Assembly (NCBI GenBank): GCA_021813085.1
Contig: JAKAMA010000182.1
Span: 1-5,590, forward strand
Length of the DNA stretch: 5,590 nucleotides
From: Chloroflexota bacterium
Lineage (GTDB): Bacteria; Chloroflexota; Dehalococcoidia; DSTF01; JACRBR01
Direction: 5' to 3'
The notes beneath the pieces were generated by a model that searched no databases, was not told where the DNA came from, and worked only from the letters and a program-made list of their open reading frames with translations. Below, in pieces: positions 1 to 5,590 of the stretch (its first letter is position 1; each line of letters begins with the position of its first letter). The position numbers and the translations under genes are program-made.

Positions 1-343
1 GGACGTCGTCGTCACCACCGGCGGCACCGGGCTCGCCGCGCGCGATGTCACGCCCGAGGCCACTGGCGACGTCAGCGAGCGGCTCGTGCCCGGCCTCGCG
101 GAGGTGATGCGCGCCGAAGGCCTCCGTCACACGCGCAACGCGATGCTGGGCCGCGGCATCGCCGCCGTGCGCGGGCGTACGCTGATCGTCAACCTGCCGG
201 GCAGCGAACGCGGCGCGCGCGAGAGCCTCGGCGCCATCCTCGATGTCCTCCCGCACGCCGTCGAACTGCTGCGCGGCGTCACGGAGCACGGTGCGCCGGG
301 CGGCGGTGAGGCCCCGGCGGGCGGCCCGCGACCCGCGCGATGA
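1..343 (+). CDS. mog: Molybdopterin adenylyltransferase, MogA/MoaB family (3' part)
   Basis: The 5' end lies outside the window; the reading frame begins at base 2 and gives 113 residues to a TGA at 341-343. Enzymes of this family adenylate molybdopterin in the cytoplasm, preparing it for molybdate insertion in molybdenum-cofactor synthesis. The visible part starts inside the family signature: TTGGTG (fragment residues 5-10) followed by RDVTPEAT (14-21), whose Asp15 I match to an active-site Asp of MogA. Further typical blocks are PGLAEVMRAEGL (30-41), the AMLGRG stretch (47-52) and the NLPGS loop (64-68) that contacts the pterin, then RESL and LPHAVELLRG near the end. The TTGGTG/RDVTPEA form favours the Mog type over E. 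coli-type MoaB, but the two are hard to separate on a fragment. The last 20 or so residues are a Gly/Pro/Ala-rich tail outside the conserved fold. It has no functional link to the wall genes downstream, and a 215 bp gap separates them. Confidence 0.93.
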   Translation, partial: DVVVTTGGTGLAARDVTPEATGDVSERLVPGLAEVMRAEGLRHTRNAMLGRGIAAVRGRTLIVNLPGSERGARESLGAILDVLPHAVELLRGVTEHGAPGGGEAPAGGPRPAR

Positions 344-414
344 GAATCCGCCCACCGTCGAAGCCGCGACGGCCGCCGGCGCCGATGATGTAACACTTCC
401 GGCCGGGTTTCGGG

Positions 415-443
415 TCGATCCGCGCGCGGCGATGGGCTATACT
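415..443 (+). promoter_or_regulatory. Candidate sigma-70-type promoter for the mreC operon
   Basis: In an otherwise extremely GC-rich gap, TATACT at 438-443 matches the TATAAT -10 consensus at five of six positions. Seventeen bases upstream, TCGATC at 415-420 is a poor -35 (three of six matches to TTGACA), and there is no TGn extension. Transcription would start near 450, giving a leader of about 110 nt before mreC. The position between two functionally unrelated genes supports a promoter here. The weak -35 and the lack of any experimental data keep this tentative. Confidence 0.4.
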
Positions 444-470
444 CGTCCGCGGTTCGCACCACTCCTCACC

Positions 471-502
471 CGGCGCTTCGCGGCGCGCGCCTGGCCGCGC
501 CG
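471..502 (+). promoter_or_regulatory. GC-rich hairpin-forming stretch in the mreC leader
   Basis: Two mutually exclusive stems can be read by eye. CGGCGC (471-476) can pair with GCGCCG (497-502). CGCGGC (479-484) can pair with GCCGCG (494-499) around a 9-nt loop. A perfect 10-base palindrome, GGCGCGCGCC, lies at 482-491. No T-run follows, so this does not look like an intrinsic terminator for mog. It would lie in the mreC 5' untranslated region if the TATACT box is used. At this GC content such stems also arise by chance, and I match it to no known riboswitch. Confidence 0.25.
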
Positions 503-546
503 TCTGCAACGTCCTGCCTCGAAACTGCGCGACCACGCTCCGTGGG

Positions 547-552
547 AAGGAG
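547..552 (+). promoter_or_regulatory. Ribosome binding site that fixes the mreC TTG start
   Basis: AAGGAG is a strong Shine-Dalgarno core ending six bases before the TTG at 559. The nearby ATG at 579 is out of frame, and the next in-frame alternative (GTG at 598) would cut away half of the membrane segment. This site therefore decides in favour of the TTG start. Confidence 0.8.
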
Positions 553-558
553 ACCCGG

Positions 559-1383
559 TTGACCGCACGGACGCTCGCATGGACTGGATTCCTGGCTGTG
601 GCGGCCTTCGTCCTCCTCGTCGCCGGCCGTCTCACCGCACTCGATCCCGTCGAGAACCTCACGCTGACGCTGACCTCGCCGGTCCAGCGCATCCTCCACG
701 ACGCCACCACGCCGATCGCCAACTGGGTGAACGATGTCACCGACGCCAGCGGCCTCTCGGCGGAGAACAAGCGCCTCCGCGCCGACAACGAGCGCCTGAT
801 GACCGAGCTCGCCCGCGCGCGCGAAGACGCGGTGCAGCTCCGCAAGCTCCAGGACGCCACCGGGATCAAGCAGCAGTTCCCGAACGACACCTTCGTCGCC
901 GCCAGCGTCGTCGCCCGCGATTCCAGCAACGCGCGCCGCATGGTCGCCATCAGCCGTGGCCGCTCCGACGGTGTCAAGGACGGCATGATCGTGGTCACCG
1001 AAGGGCATAGCCTCGTCGGCACGGTGACGAAGACCTTCGACAGCTACGCCTGGGTGACGCTCATCACCGACCCGACGAGTGCCGTCAGCGCGATGGTGCA
1101 GTCGTCGCGCGCCGAGGGCGTCGTCGCCGGCAACTACGGCGGCAGCCTGAACATGGAGTTCGTCGGTCAGGGGGCGGCGGTCCAGGATGGCGACTTCGTT
1201 ATCACCTCCGGGATTGGCGGCGGCTACCCGCCCGGCATCGTCATCGGCCGCGTGTCGGCGGTGGCGACGGCCGGCCAGGACCTGTTCCAGAAGGTCAAGG
1301 TCGACCACCTGGCGAGCCTCGACAAGCTGGAGCAGGTGCTCGTCCTCACGAGCTTCCTGCCGAAGACCTTCGCGCAGCCGTAA
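559..1383 (+). CDS. mreC: Rod shape-determining protein MreC
   Basis: This 274-residue bitopic membrane protein belongs to the elongation complex. In the family, MreC binds PBP2 and shifts it to its active state, stimulating the RodA-PBP2 synthase. The N-terminus has one membrane segment (about residues 7-25) after a short Arg-containing tail. A linker follows, then a predicted coiled coil rich in Glu, Arg and Leu (about 65-100), which is the MreC dimerisation helix. The two beta domains carry the family blocks VARDSSNARR (118-127), DGVKDGM (137-143), the ITDPTSAVSAMVQ region (169-181), SRAEGVVAG (183-191) and SGIGGGYPPGIVIGRV (217-232), ending with the LEQVLVL strand. Length is normal and no long C-terminal extension is present. 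The start is TTG with a strong AAGGAG site. It is the first gene of the operon, 23 bp ahead of mreD. mreB is not immediately upstream, which is unusual. Confidence 0.97.
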   Translation: MTARTLAWTGFLAVAAFVLLVAGRLTALDPVENLTLTLTSPVQRILHDATTPIANWVNDVTDASGLSAENKRLRADNERLMTELARAREDAVQLRKLQDATGIKQQFPNDTFVAASVVARDSSNARRMVAISRGRSDGVKDGMIVVTEGHSLVGTVTKTFDSYAWVTLITDPTSAVSAMVQSSRAEGVVAGNYGGSLNMEFVGQGAAVQDGDFVITSGIGGGYPPGIVIGRVSAVATAGQDLFQKVKVDHLASLDKLEQVLVLTSFLPKTFAQP

Positions 1384-1392
1384 CGGGACGAC

Positions 1393-1398
1393 AGGGAG
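1393..1398 (+). promoter_or_regulatory. Ribosome binding site for mreD (GTG start)
   Basis: AGGGAG, with GGAG at 1395-1398, lies eight bases before the GTG at 1407 inside the 23-bp mreC-mreD gap. It supports the GTG as the true start. Confidence 0.7.
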
Positions 1399-1406
1399 AG
1401 ACAGCG

Positions 1407-1907
1407 GTGCGTTACTGGGTCGGCGGGTTGATTGCCTTCGTGCTCGCCCTGGTGCAGGCTTCCTCCGTCCAGCAGTTCCACATCCTCGGCGTGGTGCCCA
1501 ACCTCCTGCTCGTGCTGCTCACCGCCTGGCTGGTCGTCCGCGGTCTCGACGACGTCCTGCCGATGATCGGCGTCGCAGGCATCAGTCTGGGGCTGATCGG
1601 CCTGCAGGCGCCGGGCCTCGTGCTGCTCGCCCTGCTGCCGCTCGCCGGGCTGGGCGTCATCCGGGAGCTGCGCGTCGTGCACAGCGACTTCCTCCTCTTC
1701 CTGGTGCTCGTTGCCGCCGCGACCGTCTTCTACGAGAGCGTGATGGTGCTCGGGGTGATGCTCGCGGGCGGCGGTCACGACCTGGTGGCCGCGTTCACCC
1801 GCGACATGGTCCCGGCCACCGCCGTCAACGTCGCGATCGCGCCGCCCGTCTACCTGGTGATGCGTCTTGCCCGCCCGGACCCGCGCGGCCGCCGGTTGTC
1901 GTACTGA
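1407..1907 (+). CDS. mreD: Rod shape-determining protein MreD
   Basis: This is a 166-residue, almost wholly hydrophobic protein with five or six membrane segments, at about residues 5-22, 28-46, 49-68, 69-84, 95-120 and 133-153. MreD is the integral membrane partner of MreC in the elongation complex; its exact biochemical role is less clear than that of MreC. The best sequence sign is the GVVPNLLLVLLTAWLVVRG block (28-46), where the Pro-Asn at the start of the second segment is typical of MreD. Small size and position between mreC and the PBP2 gene agree. It starts at GTG behind an AGGGAG site. Its TGA overlaps an ATG (TGATG at 1905-1909), but that ATG is not in the frame of the next large gene. 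The C-terminus is short and basic (RPDPRGRRLSY), probably cytoplasmic. Confidence 0.93.
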   Translation: MRYWVGGLIAFVLALVQASSVQQFHILGVVPNLLLVLLTAWLVVRGLDDVLPMIGVAGISLGLIGLQAPGLVLLALLPLAGLGVIRELRVVHSDFLLFLVLVAAATVFYESVMVLGVMLAGGGHDLVAAFTRDMVPATAVNVAIAPPVYLVMRLARPDPRGRRLSY

Positions 1908-1963
1908 TGCCCGCGCGCACGCCGCCCGTCGACGCAGACATGAAGGTCGCATGGGACTCCTGA
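1907..1963 (+). other. Possible 18-codon micro-ORF bridging mreD and mrdA
   Basis: The mreD stop overlaps an ATG (TGATG), the usual layout for translation restart. That frame encodes only MPARTPPVDADMKVAWDS and stops at TGA 1961-1963, twelve bases past the mrdA ATG at 1951. A second ATG in the same frame lies at 1940. It could act as a coupling device that carries ribosomes across the 43-bp gap to the weakly served mrdA start, or it may be chance. The peptide resembles nothing I know. Confidence 0.2.
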
Positions 1964-3891
1964 CCAACCATCGCCGCCGCCGCTGGCGCGCCGAACCTGC
2001 CGAGCAGCCCGACCCGCGCGCGCAGACCACCGCCCGGCTGAACATCCTCAAACTCGTCGTTGCCGCCGCCTTCGTCGCGCTCGCGGTGCAGCTCGCCAAC
2101 CTTCAGCTCGTGCGCGGCCACGAGTTCCAGCAGCGCGCCCAGCTCAACCAGCTCCGCATCGAGCCGATCATCCCCGCCCGCGGCCTCATCTACGACCGTA
2201 ACGGCGTCCAGCTCGTCAACAACGTGCCAAGCTTCTCGGCCGTCGTCATCGCCGCGGACATCCCGAAGGCCCGCACGCTCCAGATCGCCGACGGGCTCCA
2301 GCAGCTCCTCGGTGTGCCACCGCTCGAGACCACGTTGAAGATCGAACAGGCGCGCCGCTCGAACGACCCCTTCGCGCCGGTGATCATCAAGGACGGGCTC
2401 GACCAGACGACCGCGTTTCGCCTGCGCGAGGAGCTCAGCCGCCTGCCGGGCGTCCAGATCGCCGTCGAGCCGGTGCGCCACTACATGCATGGCAACGTCA
2501 TGTCCGACGTCATCGGCTTCACCGGCCGCATCGACCCGCAGGAGTACGCCGCCCTCAAGGGCAAGGGCTACATCCCCAGCGACCGCCTCGGCAAGGCCGG
2601 CGTCGAGGCCACCTACGAGCAGTACCTGCGCGGTGTGCCCGGCCGCAAGGAGATCGAGAAGGACGCCACCGGCCGCGAGATCCGCACGCTCGCCCAGGAC
2701 CCCGCGAAGCCCGGCGATACCGTCGTGCTCTCGATCGACTACGACCTGCAGAAGAAGACGACCGAGCTGCTCCAGAAGGCGGCGAACGGCGGCCAGGCCG
2801 CCGCGGTCGTCATGGACGTGCACACCGGCGAAGTGTTGGCCCTCGTCTCGCTGCCGACGTACGACGGCAACACCTTCTCCGGCAAGGTCGATGCCGCGAA
2901 GTACCAGCAGTACCTCAACGACCCCAACAAGCCGCTCGTCAACCACGCGATCTCCGAGGAATACGCGCCGGGCTCGATCTTCAAGCAGATCACCGGCACC
3001 GCCGCACTGCAGGAGGGCGTCGCTACGCCGTCCACGACCATCGCCGCCAACGGATACATCCTCGTCCCGAACGAGTACAACCCGTCGATCCTCTACCGGT
3101 TCAACGACTGGCGCTCCTTCGGCAACCTCGACTTCTATGGCGGCGTCGCCTGGTCGTCCGACGTCTACTTCTACTACCTCGCCGGCGGCTACCACTGGTA
3201 CGGGCAGAACTTCAACGGCCTCGGCGTCGACCGGCTCGCCCGCTACGCGCGCGACTACGGTCTCGGCAGCAAGACGGGCATCGACCTTACGGGCGAAGCG
3301 GCGGGCAACATCCCCGACCCGGCCTGGAAGCAGAAGACCTTCGGCGACGTCTGGACCCTCGGCGACACCTACAACATGGCCATCGGCCAGGGCTTCGTCA
3401 CCGCGACGCCGATCCAGATGGTCCGCGTCACCGTTGCCGTCGCCAACGGCGGCACGCTCTTTGTGCCCCGCGTCGTCCGTGAGGTGCGCGATGCGCAGGG
3501 CCACGTCATCGTCCCCAACGTGCCGAAGGTCGCCCGCCAGCTCCCGATCAGCGCCGCCAACTTCGCGATCATGCGCCAGGCGATGATGGATTCCGTCTCC
3601 TGGGGCGCCGCCACCGCCGCCCACGTCAACGACCTCGCGATCGCCGGCAAGACCGGCACCGCCGAGTTCGGCAACCCGGGCGCCAACGGCGTCTCCGACA
3701 CGCACGCCTGGTTCACGGGCTTCGCCCCCGCCAACAATCCGCAGCTCGCGGTGACCGTCTTCCTGGAGAAGGGCATCGGTGGCGTCAACGCGGCGCCGGT
3801 CGGCGCCCAGATCCTCGACTACTACTTCCACCGCCCGCAGCAGGCCGCGGCGCCGGGCGCTGCGCCGCCGCAGGGGATCGCGCAGCCATGA
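1951..3891 (+). CDS. mrdA: Penicillin-binding protein 2 (class B, elongation transpeptidase)
   Basis: This 646-residue protein is close in length to E. coli PBP2. It cross-links new peptidoglycan outside the membrane as the transpeptidase partner of RodA. A basic cytoplasmic tail (RRRRWR) precedes one membrane segment (about 31-52). The pedestal domain opens with IPARGLIYDRNG (74-85) and includes GFTGRIDPQEY (189-199) and the GKAGVEATYEQYLRGVPG block (214-231). The transpeptidase domain carries SxxK as Ser342-Ile-Phe-Lys345 with Ser342 the acylated nucleophile, SxD as Ser402-Ser-Asp404, and KTG as Lys567-Thr-Gly569. SxD in place of SxN is usual for PBP2. GDTYNMAIGQGFVTATPIQM (471-490) is also characteristic. 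A low-complexity Ala/Pro/Gln tail follows about residue 628. The ATG at 1951 is preceded by GAAGG at 1942-1946, a short spacing. An in-frame TTG at 1867 would add 28 Arg/Ala-rich residues inside mreD and is less likely. Confidence 0.97.
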   Translation: MGLLTNHRRRRWRAEPAEQPDPRAQTTARLNILKLVVAAAFVALAVQLANLQLVRGHEFQQRAQLNQLRIEPIIPARGLIYDRNGVQLVNNVPSFSAVVIAADIPKARTLQIADGLQQLLGVPPLETTLKIEQARRSNDPFAPVIIKDGLDQTTAFRLREELSRLPGVQIAVEPVRHYMHGNVMSDVIGFTGRIDPQEYAALKGKGYIPSDRLGKAGVEATYEQYLRGVPGRKEIEKDATGREIRTLAQDPAKPGDTVVLSIDYDLQKKTTELLQKAANGGQAAAVVMDVHTGEVLALVSLPTYDGNTFSGKVDAAKYQQYLNDPNKPLVNHAISEEYAPGSIFKQITGTAALQEGVATPSTTIAANGYILVPNEYNPSILYRFNDWRSFGNLDFYGGVAWSSDVYFYYLAGGYHWYGQNFNGLGVDRLARYARDYGLGSKTGIDLTGEAAGNIPDPAWKQKTFGDVWTLGDTYNMAIGQGFVTATPIQMVRVTVAVANGGTLFVPRVVREVRDAQGHVIVPNVPKVARQLPISAANFAIMRQAMMDSVSWGAATAAHVNDLAIAGKTGTAEFGNPGANGVSDTHAWFTGFAPANNPQLAVTVFLEKGIGGVNAAPVGAQILDYYFHRPQQAAAPGAAPPQGIAQP

Positions 3892-5012
3892 ACCTGCGCA
3901 ACACGCCGACGCACGAGTTCGATTACCTGCTCGCCCTCGCTGCGGTTGCCCTGACCGCGTACGGAGCGCTGCTGATCTACAGCGGCAGCCTCGCGACGTA
4001 CGGCTCCCCCAGCGCCGCCCTGAGCCACCCCGTCTCGCGCCAGATCGCGTTCGCCGTGGTCGGGGTGGTCGCGATGCTCGTCCTTACGCGCGTCGACTAC
4101 CGGCTCTTCGGGCCGCTGAGCCTGGCCCTGTACGTCCTGTCCCTTGCGGGTCTGGTGTTCGTGCTGGTCGCCGGCGGCAGCGCCTACGGGTCGCGGCGCT
4201 GGATCAGCATCGGCGGCACGCAGGTCCAGGCGTCGGAGATCGCGAAGGTCTGCACCGTCATCATGCTCGCGAAGTTCTTCGCCGACAACGAGGAGCGCGT
4301 CAAGTCGCTGCGCGTCTTCGCCATCTCGATTGCGATCGTGGCGGTGCCGGCGCTGCTCGTGGTCCTCGAACCCGACCTCGGTTCCGCGATCGTGTTCGTC
4401 ATCCTCTGGTTCGGCGTCGCGCTCATCGCCGGCGTGCGGAAGCTGCACATCGCCGGCCTCCTCGCGCTGTTTGCGGCGGCGGCGCCCGCCTCGGTGCTCG
4501 GCATCGCGGCCGGCTATCAGAAGGAGCGCATCAGCATCTGGCTCGACCCCGGGAAGGACCCTCTCGGCACGGGCTTCAACATCCTCCAGGCCGAGATCAG
4601 CATCGGCTCCGGGGGGCTGCTGGGCAAAGGATTCACGCACGGCACGCAGACGCAGCTCGACTACCTGCGCACGCAGACCACCGACTACATCTTCAGCGTC
4701 GGGGCCGAGGAGCTGGGCTTCATCGGCGCCATGGTGCTCTTCGGGCTCTTCGTCCTGCTGCTGTTCCGCTGCCTGCGCGTCGCCGGCCACGCCGACGACA
4801 TGTTCGGGCGCCTCATTGCGGTCGGCGTCATGACGTTTATCCTCTTTCAGGTGTTCGTGAACATCGGCGTCAACATCCGGCTCGTGCCGGTGACGGGCGT
4901 GCCGCTTCCGTTCGTGAGCCAGGGCGGCAGCTCGCTGATCACGCTGCTGGCGGCGTTAGGGATCCTGCAGAGCATCCTTGGCCATCGACGAAAACGCAGC
5001 AGAAGGGTCTGA
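3888..5012 (+). CDS. rodA: Rod shape-determining protein RodA, SEDS peptidoglycan glycosyltransferase
   Basis: This 374-residue SEDS-family protein has about ten predicted membrane segments. RodA polymerises lipid II into glycan strands during side-wall growth and works as a complex with PBP2. Diagnostic blocks are RRWISIGGTQVQASEIAK (103-120), EPDLGSAIVF (161-170), the GKGFTHGTQTQLDYL loop (246-260), TTDYIFSVGAEELGFIG (264-280), and VPVTGVPLPFVSQGGSSL (333-350) near the C-terminus. Asp266 in TTDYIF is matched, from memory, to the essential Asp of Thermus and E. coli RodA. RodA rather than FtsW is chosen because of the mreCD-PBP2 context. The start ATG overlaps the mrdA stop (ATGA at 3888-3891), which implies translational coupling; a GGGG-containing site lies 11 bases upstream. 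The common QPSE of this family reads QASE here. The protein ends in a strongly basic tail (RRKRSRRV), whose coding region overlaps the next gene. Confidence 0.97.
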   Translation: MNLRNTPTHEFDYLLALAAVALTAYGALLIYSGSLATYGSPSAALSHPVSRQIAFAVVGVVAMLVLTRVDYRLFGPLSLALYVLSLAGLVFVLVAGGSAYGSRRWISIGGTQVQASEIAKVCTVIMLAKFFADNEERVKSLRVFAISIAIVAVPALLVVLEPDLGSAIVFVILWFGVALIAGVRKLHIAGLLALFAAAAPASVLGIAAGYQKERISIWLDPGKDPLGTGFNILQAEISIGSGGLLGKGFTHGTQTQLDYLRTQTTDYIFSVGAEELGFIGAMVLFGLFVLLLFRCLRVAGHADDMFGRLIAVGVMTFILFQVFVNIGVNIRLVPVTGVPLPFVSQGGSSLITLLAALGILQSILGHRRKRSRRV

Positions 5013-5590
5013 GGGGCGCCTGCCGCGCTTCCTGCGCAGCCGCCTCTTCGCCGCGGTCCGCGCCGGCATCAGCCTGGCGGTCGTCGCCGGGCTCGTCATC
5101 AAGCTCTCACCCGGCGACATCGCCCGCACGGTGCGCCACGCCGACGTGCCGCTGCTCGCCGGCGCGCTGCTGCTGATGTTCGTGTCGCAGACGCTCGTCG
5201 TCGCGAAGTGGACGCGCCTCCTGCACGCGCGCGGCGTGCGTCCCCCGCTCCTGCTCGTGGCACGCTGCTACTGCCTCGGCGCGCTGGTCAGCATGGTGCT
5301 GCCGACGGCCATCGGCGGCGACGTCTATCGCGTGTACCGCGTGCAGCGCGAACCGGGCGTGCGCGCGGCCGATGTGACGATGACGGTGGTGTACGAGCGT
5401 GCCACCGGCTACGCCGCCATGACCTGCCTCGGCGCCCTCGGCGCCGCGTTCTACTTCGGGGCCGCCTGGATGGGGCTCGCCGTGCTGGCCGGCGGCGGCG
5501 CGCTCGCCTTCTTGATCGCGCTCGCGCTGCCGCGGATGCCGCTCCCGGCCGTGCGCGAGGACCACATCCTGCGCAACCTCGTCGCCCATC
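4978..5590 (+). CDS. Flippase-like membrane protein, lysylphosphatidylglycerol-synthase TM family (5' part)
   Basis: The frame is open for 204 residues and continues beyond the window. After a polar, acidic N-terminus comes a basic patch (RLPRFLRSRLF, 14-24), then hydrophobic segments at about 25-42, 57-77, 92-110, 141-160 and 163-184. The loop LPTAIGGDVYRVYR (108-121) followed by VYERATGYAAM (138-148) is the hallmark of the UPF0104/PF03706-type family. That family covers the membrane half of MprF and many stand-alone proteins thought to move lipids or lipid-linked sugars. The substrate cannot be read from the sequence. The start is inferred: TTG at 4978 is the only early in-frame start of a common type, since stops lie at 4936 and 4957 and the next GTG (5131) would remove the first membrane segment. 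This makes a 35-nt overlap with rodA and implies co-translation. The ribosome binding site before it is weak. Confidence 0.82.
   Translation, partial: MAIDENAAEGSEGRLPRFLRSRLFAAVRAGISLAVVAGLVIKLSPGDIARTVRHADVPLLAGALLLMFVSQTLVVAKWTRLLHARGVRPPLLLVARCYCLGALVSMVLPTAIGGDVYRVYRVQREPGVRAADVTMTVVYERATGYAAMTCLGALGAAFYFGAAWMGLAVLAGGGALAFLIALALPRMPLPAVREDHILRNLVAH

Noticed and set aside
344..414. Possible intrinsic terminator after mog, including the CCGGCCGG palindrome at 399-406
   Set aside because: No stable stem followed by a T-run could be found; the palindrome is a short GC-rich chance element.
243..1010. Plus-strand frame from within mog through the gap into mreC
   Set aside because: Its translation is Arg/Pro/Ala-rich without motifs, and it overlaps two well supported genes in other frames.
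2332..3166. PBP2 second active-site motif SxD instead of SxN considered as a defect
   Set aside because: SxD is the normal form in elongation PBP2 proteins, and SxxK and KTG are both intact, so the enzyme should be active.
1825..3831. A 668-codon open frame on the minus strand covering nearly all of mrdA
   Set aside because: It is antisense to a gene with all PBP2 motifs intact, and its translation is a monotonous Val/Asp/Gly/Arg/Ala-rich string with no recognisable domain, as expected from the complement of high-GC codons.
3779..5176. A 465-codon plus-strand frame across rodA and into the last gene
   Set aside because: It is Arg/Ala/Pro-rich and without motifs, and the other frame encodes a clear RodA; a frame shadow of GC-rich coding DNA.
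5107..5589. Minus-strand open frame opposite the flippase-like gene
   Set aside because: The plus strand has the LPTAIGGDVYR hallmark and regular hydrophobic segments; the minus translation is His/Glu/Arg/Ala-rich low complexity.

Overview
This 5.6 kb window is a compact, very GC-rich bacterial locus with all genes on the + strand. It reads as the cell-elongation (rod-shape) cluster: the 3' end of a molybdopterin adenylyltransferase gene (mog type), a gap of about 215 bp with a candidate promoter, then mreC - mreD - mrdA (PBP2) - rodA, and finally the 5' part of a flippase-like membrane protein of the lysylphosphatidylglycerol-synthase transmembrane family. Five of the six genes are assigned from clear family motifs. 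The last is assigned at family level only.

Organism: the high GC content, heavy G/C bias at third codon positions and frequent non-ATG starts (TTG for mreC, GTG for mreD, probably TTG for the last gene) fit a high-GC bacterium. The general look of the PBP2 and RodA proteins suggests Chloroflexota, with a deep-branching actinobacterial lineage as the alternative. This is a tentative inference from memory of family sequences and was not tested by any search.

Layout: 1-343 mog C-terminal part; 344-558 non-coding leader with a TATACT -10-like box and a GC-rich hairpin region; 559-1383 mreC; 1407-1907 mreD; 1951-3891 mrdA; 3888-5012 rodA, overlapping mrdA by the ATGA arrangement; 4978-5590 flippase-like gene, overlapping the end of rodA and running off the window. 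From mreC onward the gaps are 23 and 43 bp and then overlaps, with no terminator-like hairpin plus T-run seen, so this is almost certainly one operon that continues past the right edge.

How the genes work together: RodA is the glycan-polymerising SEDS glycosyltransferase and PBP2 is its paired transpeptidase. MreC and MreD are the membrane proteins that activate and position this pair and link it to MreB filaments. mreB itself, usually just upstream of mreC, is not here; the mog gene sits in that place. The molybdenum-cofactor gene looks like an unrelated neighbour with its own transcription. No mobile element, CRISPR array, RNA gene or unknown defence-type system was seen. The points worth a second look are the missing mreB, the flippase-like gene coupled to rodA, and the micro-ORF at the mreD/mrdA junction.
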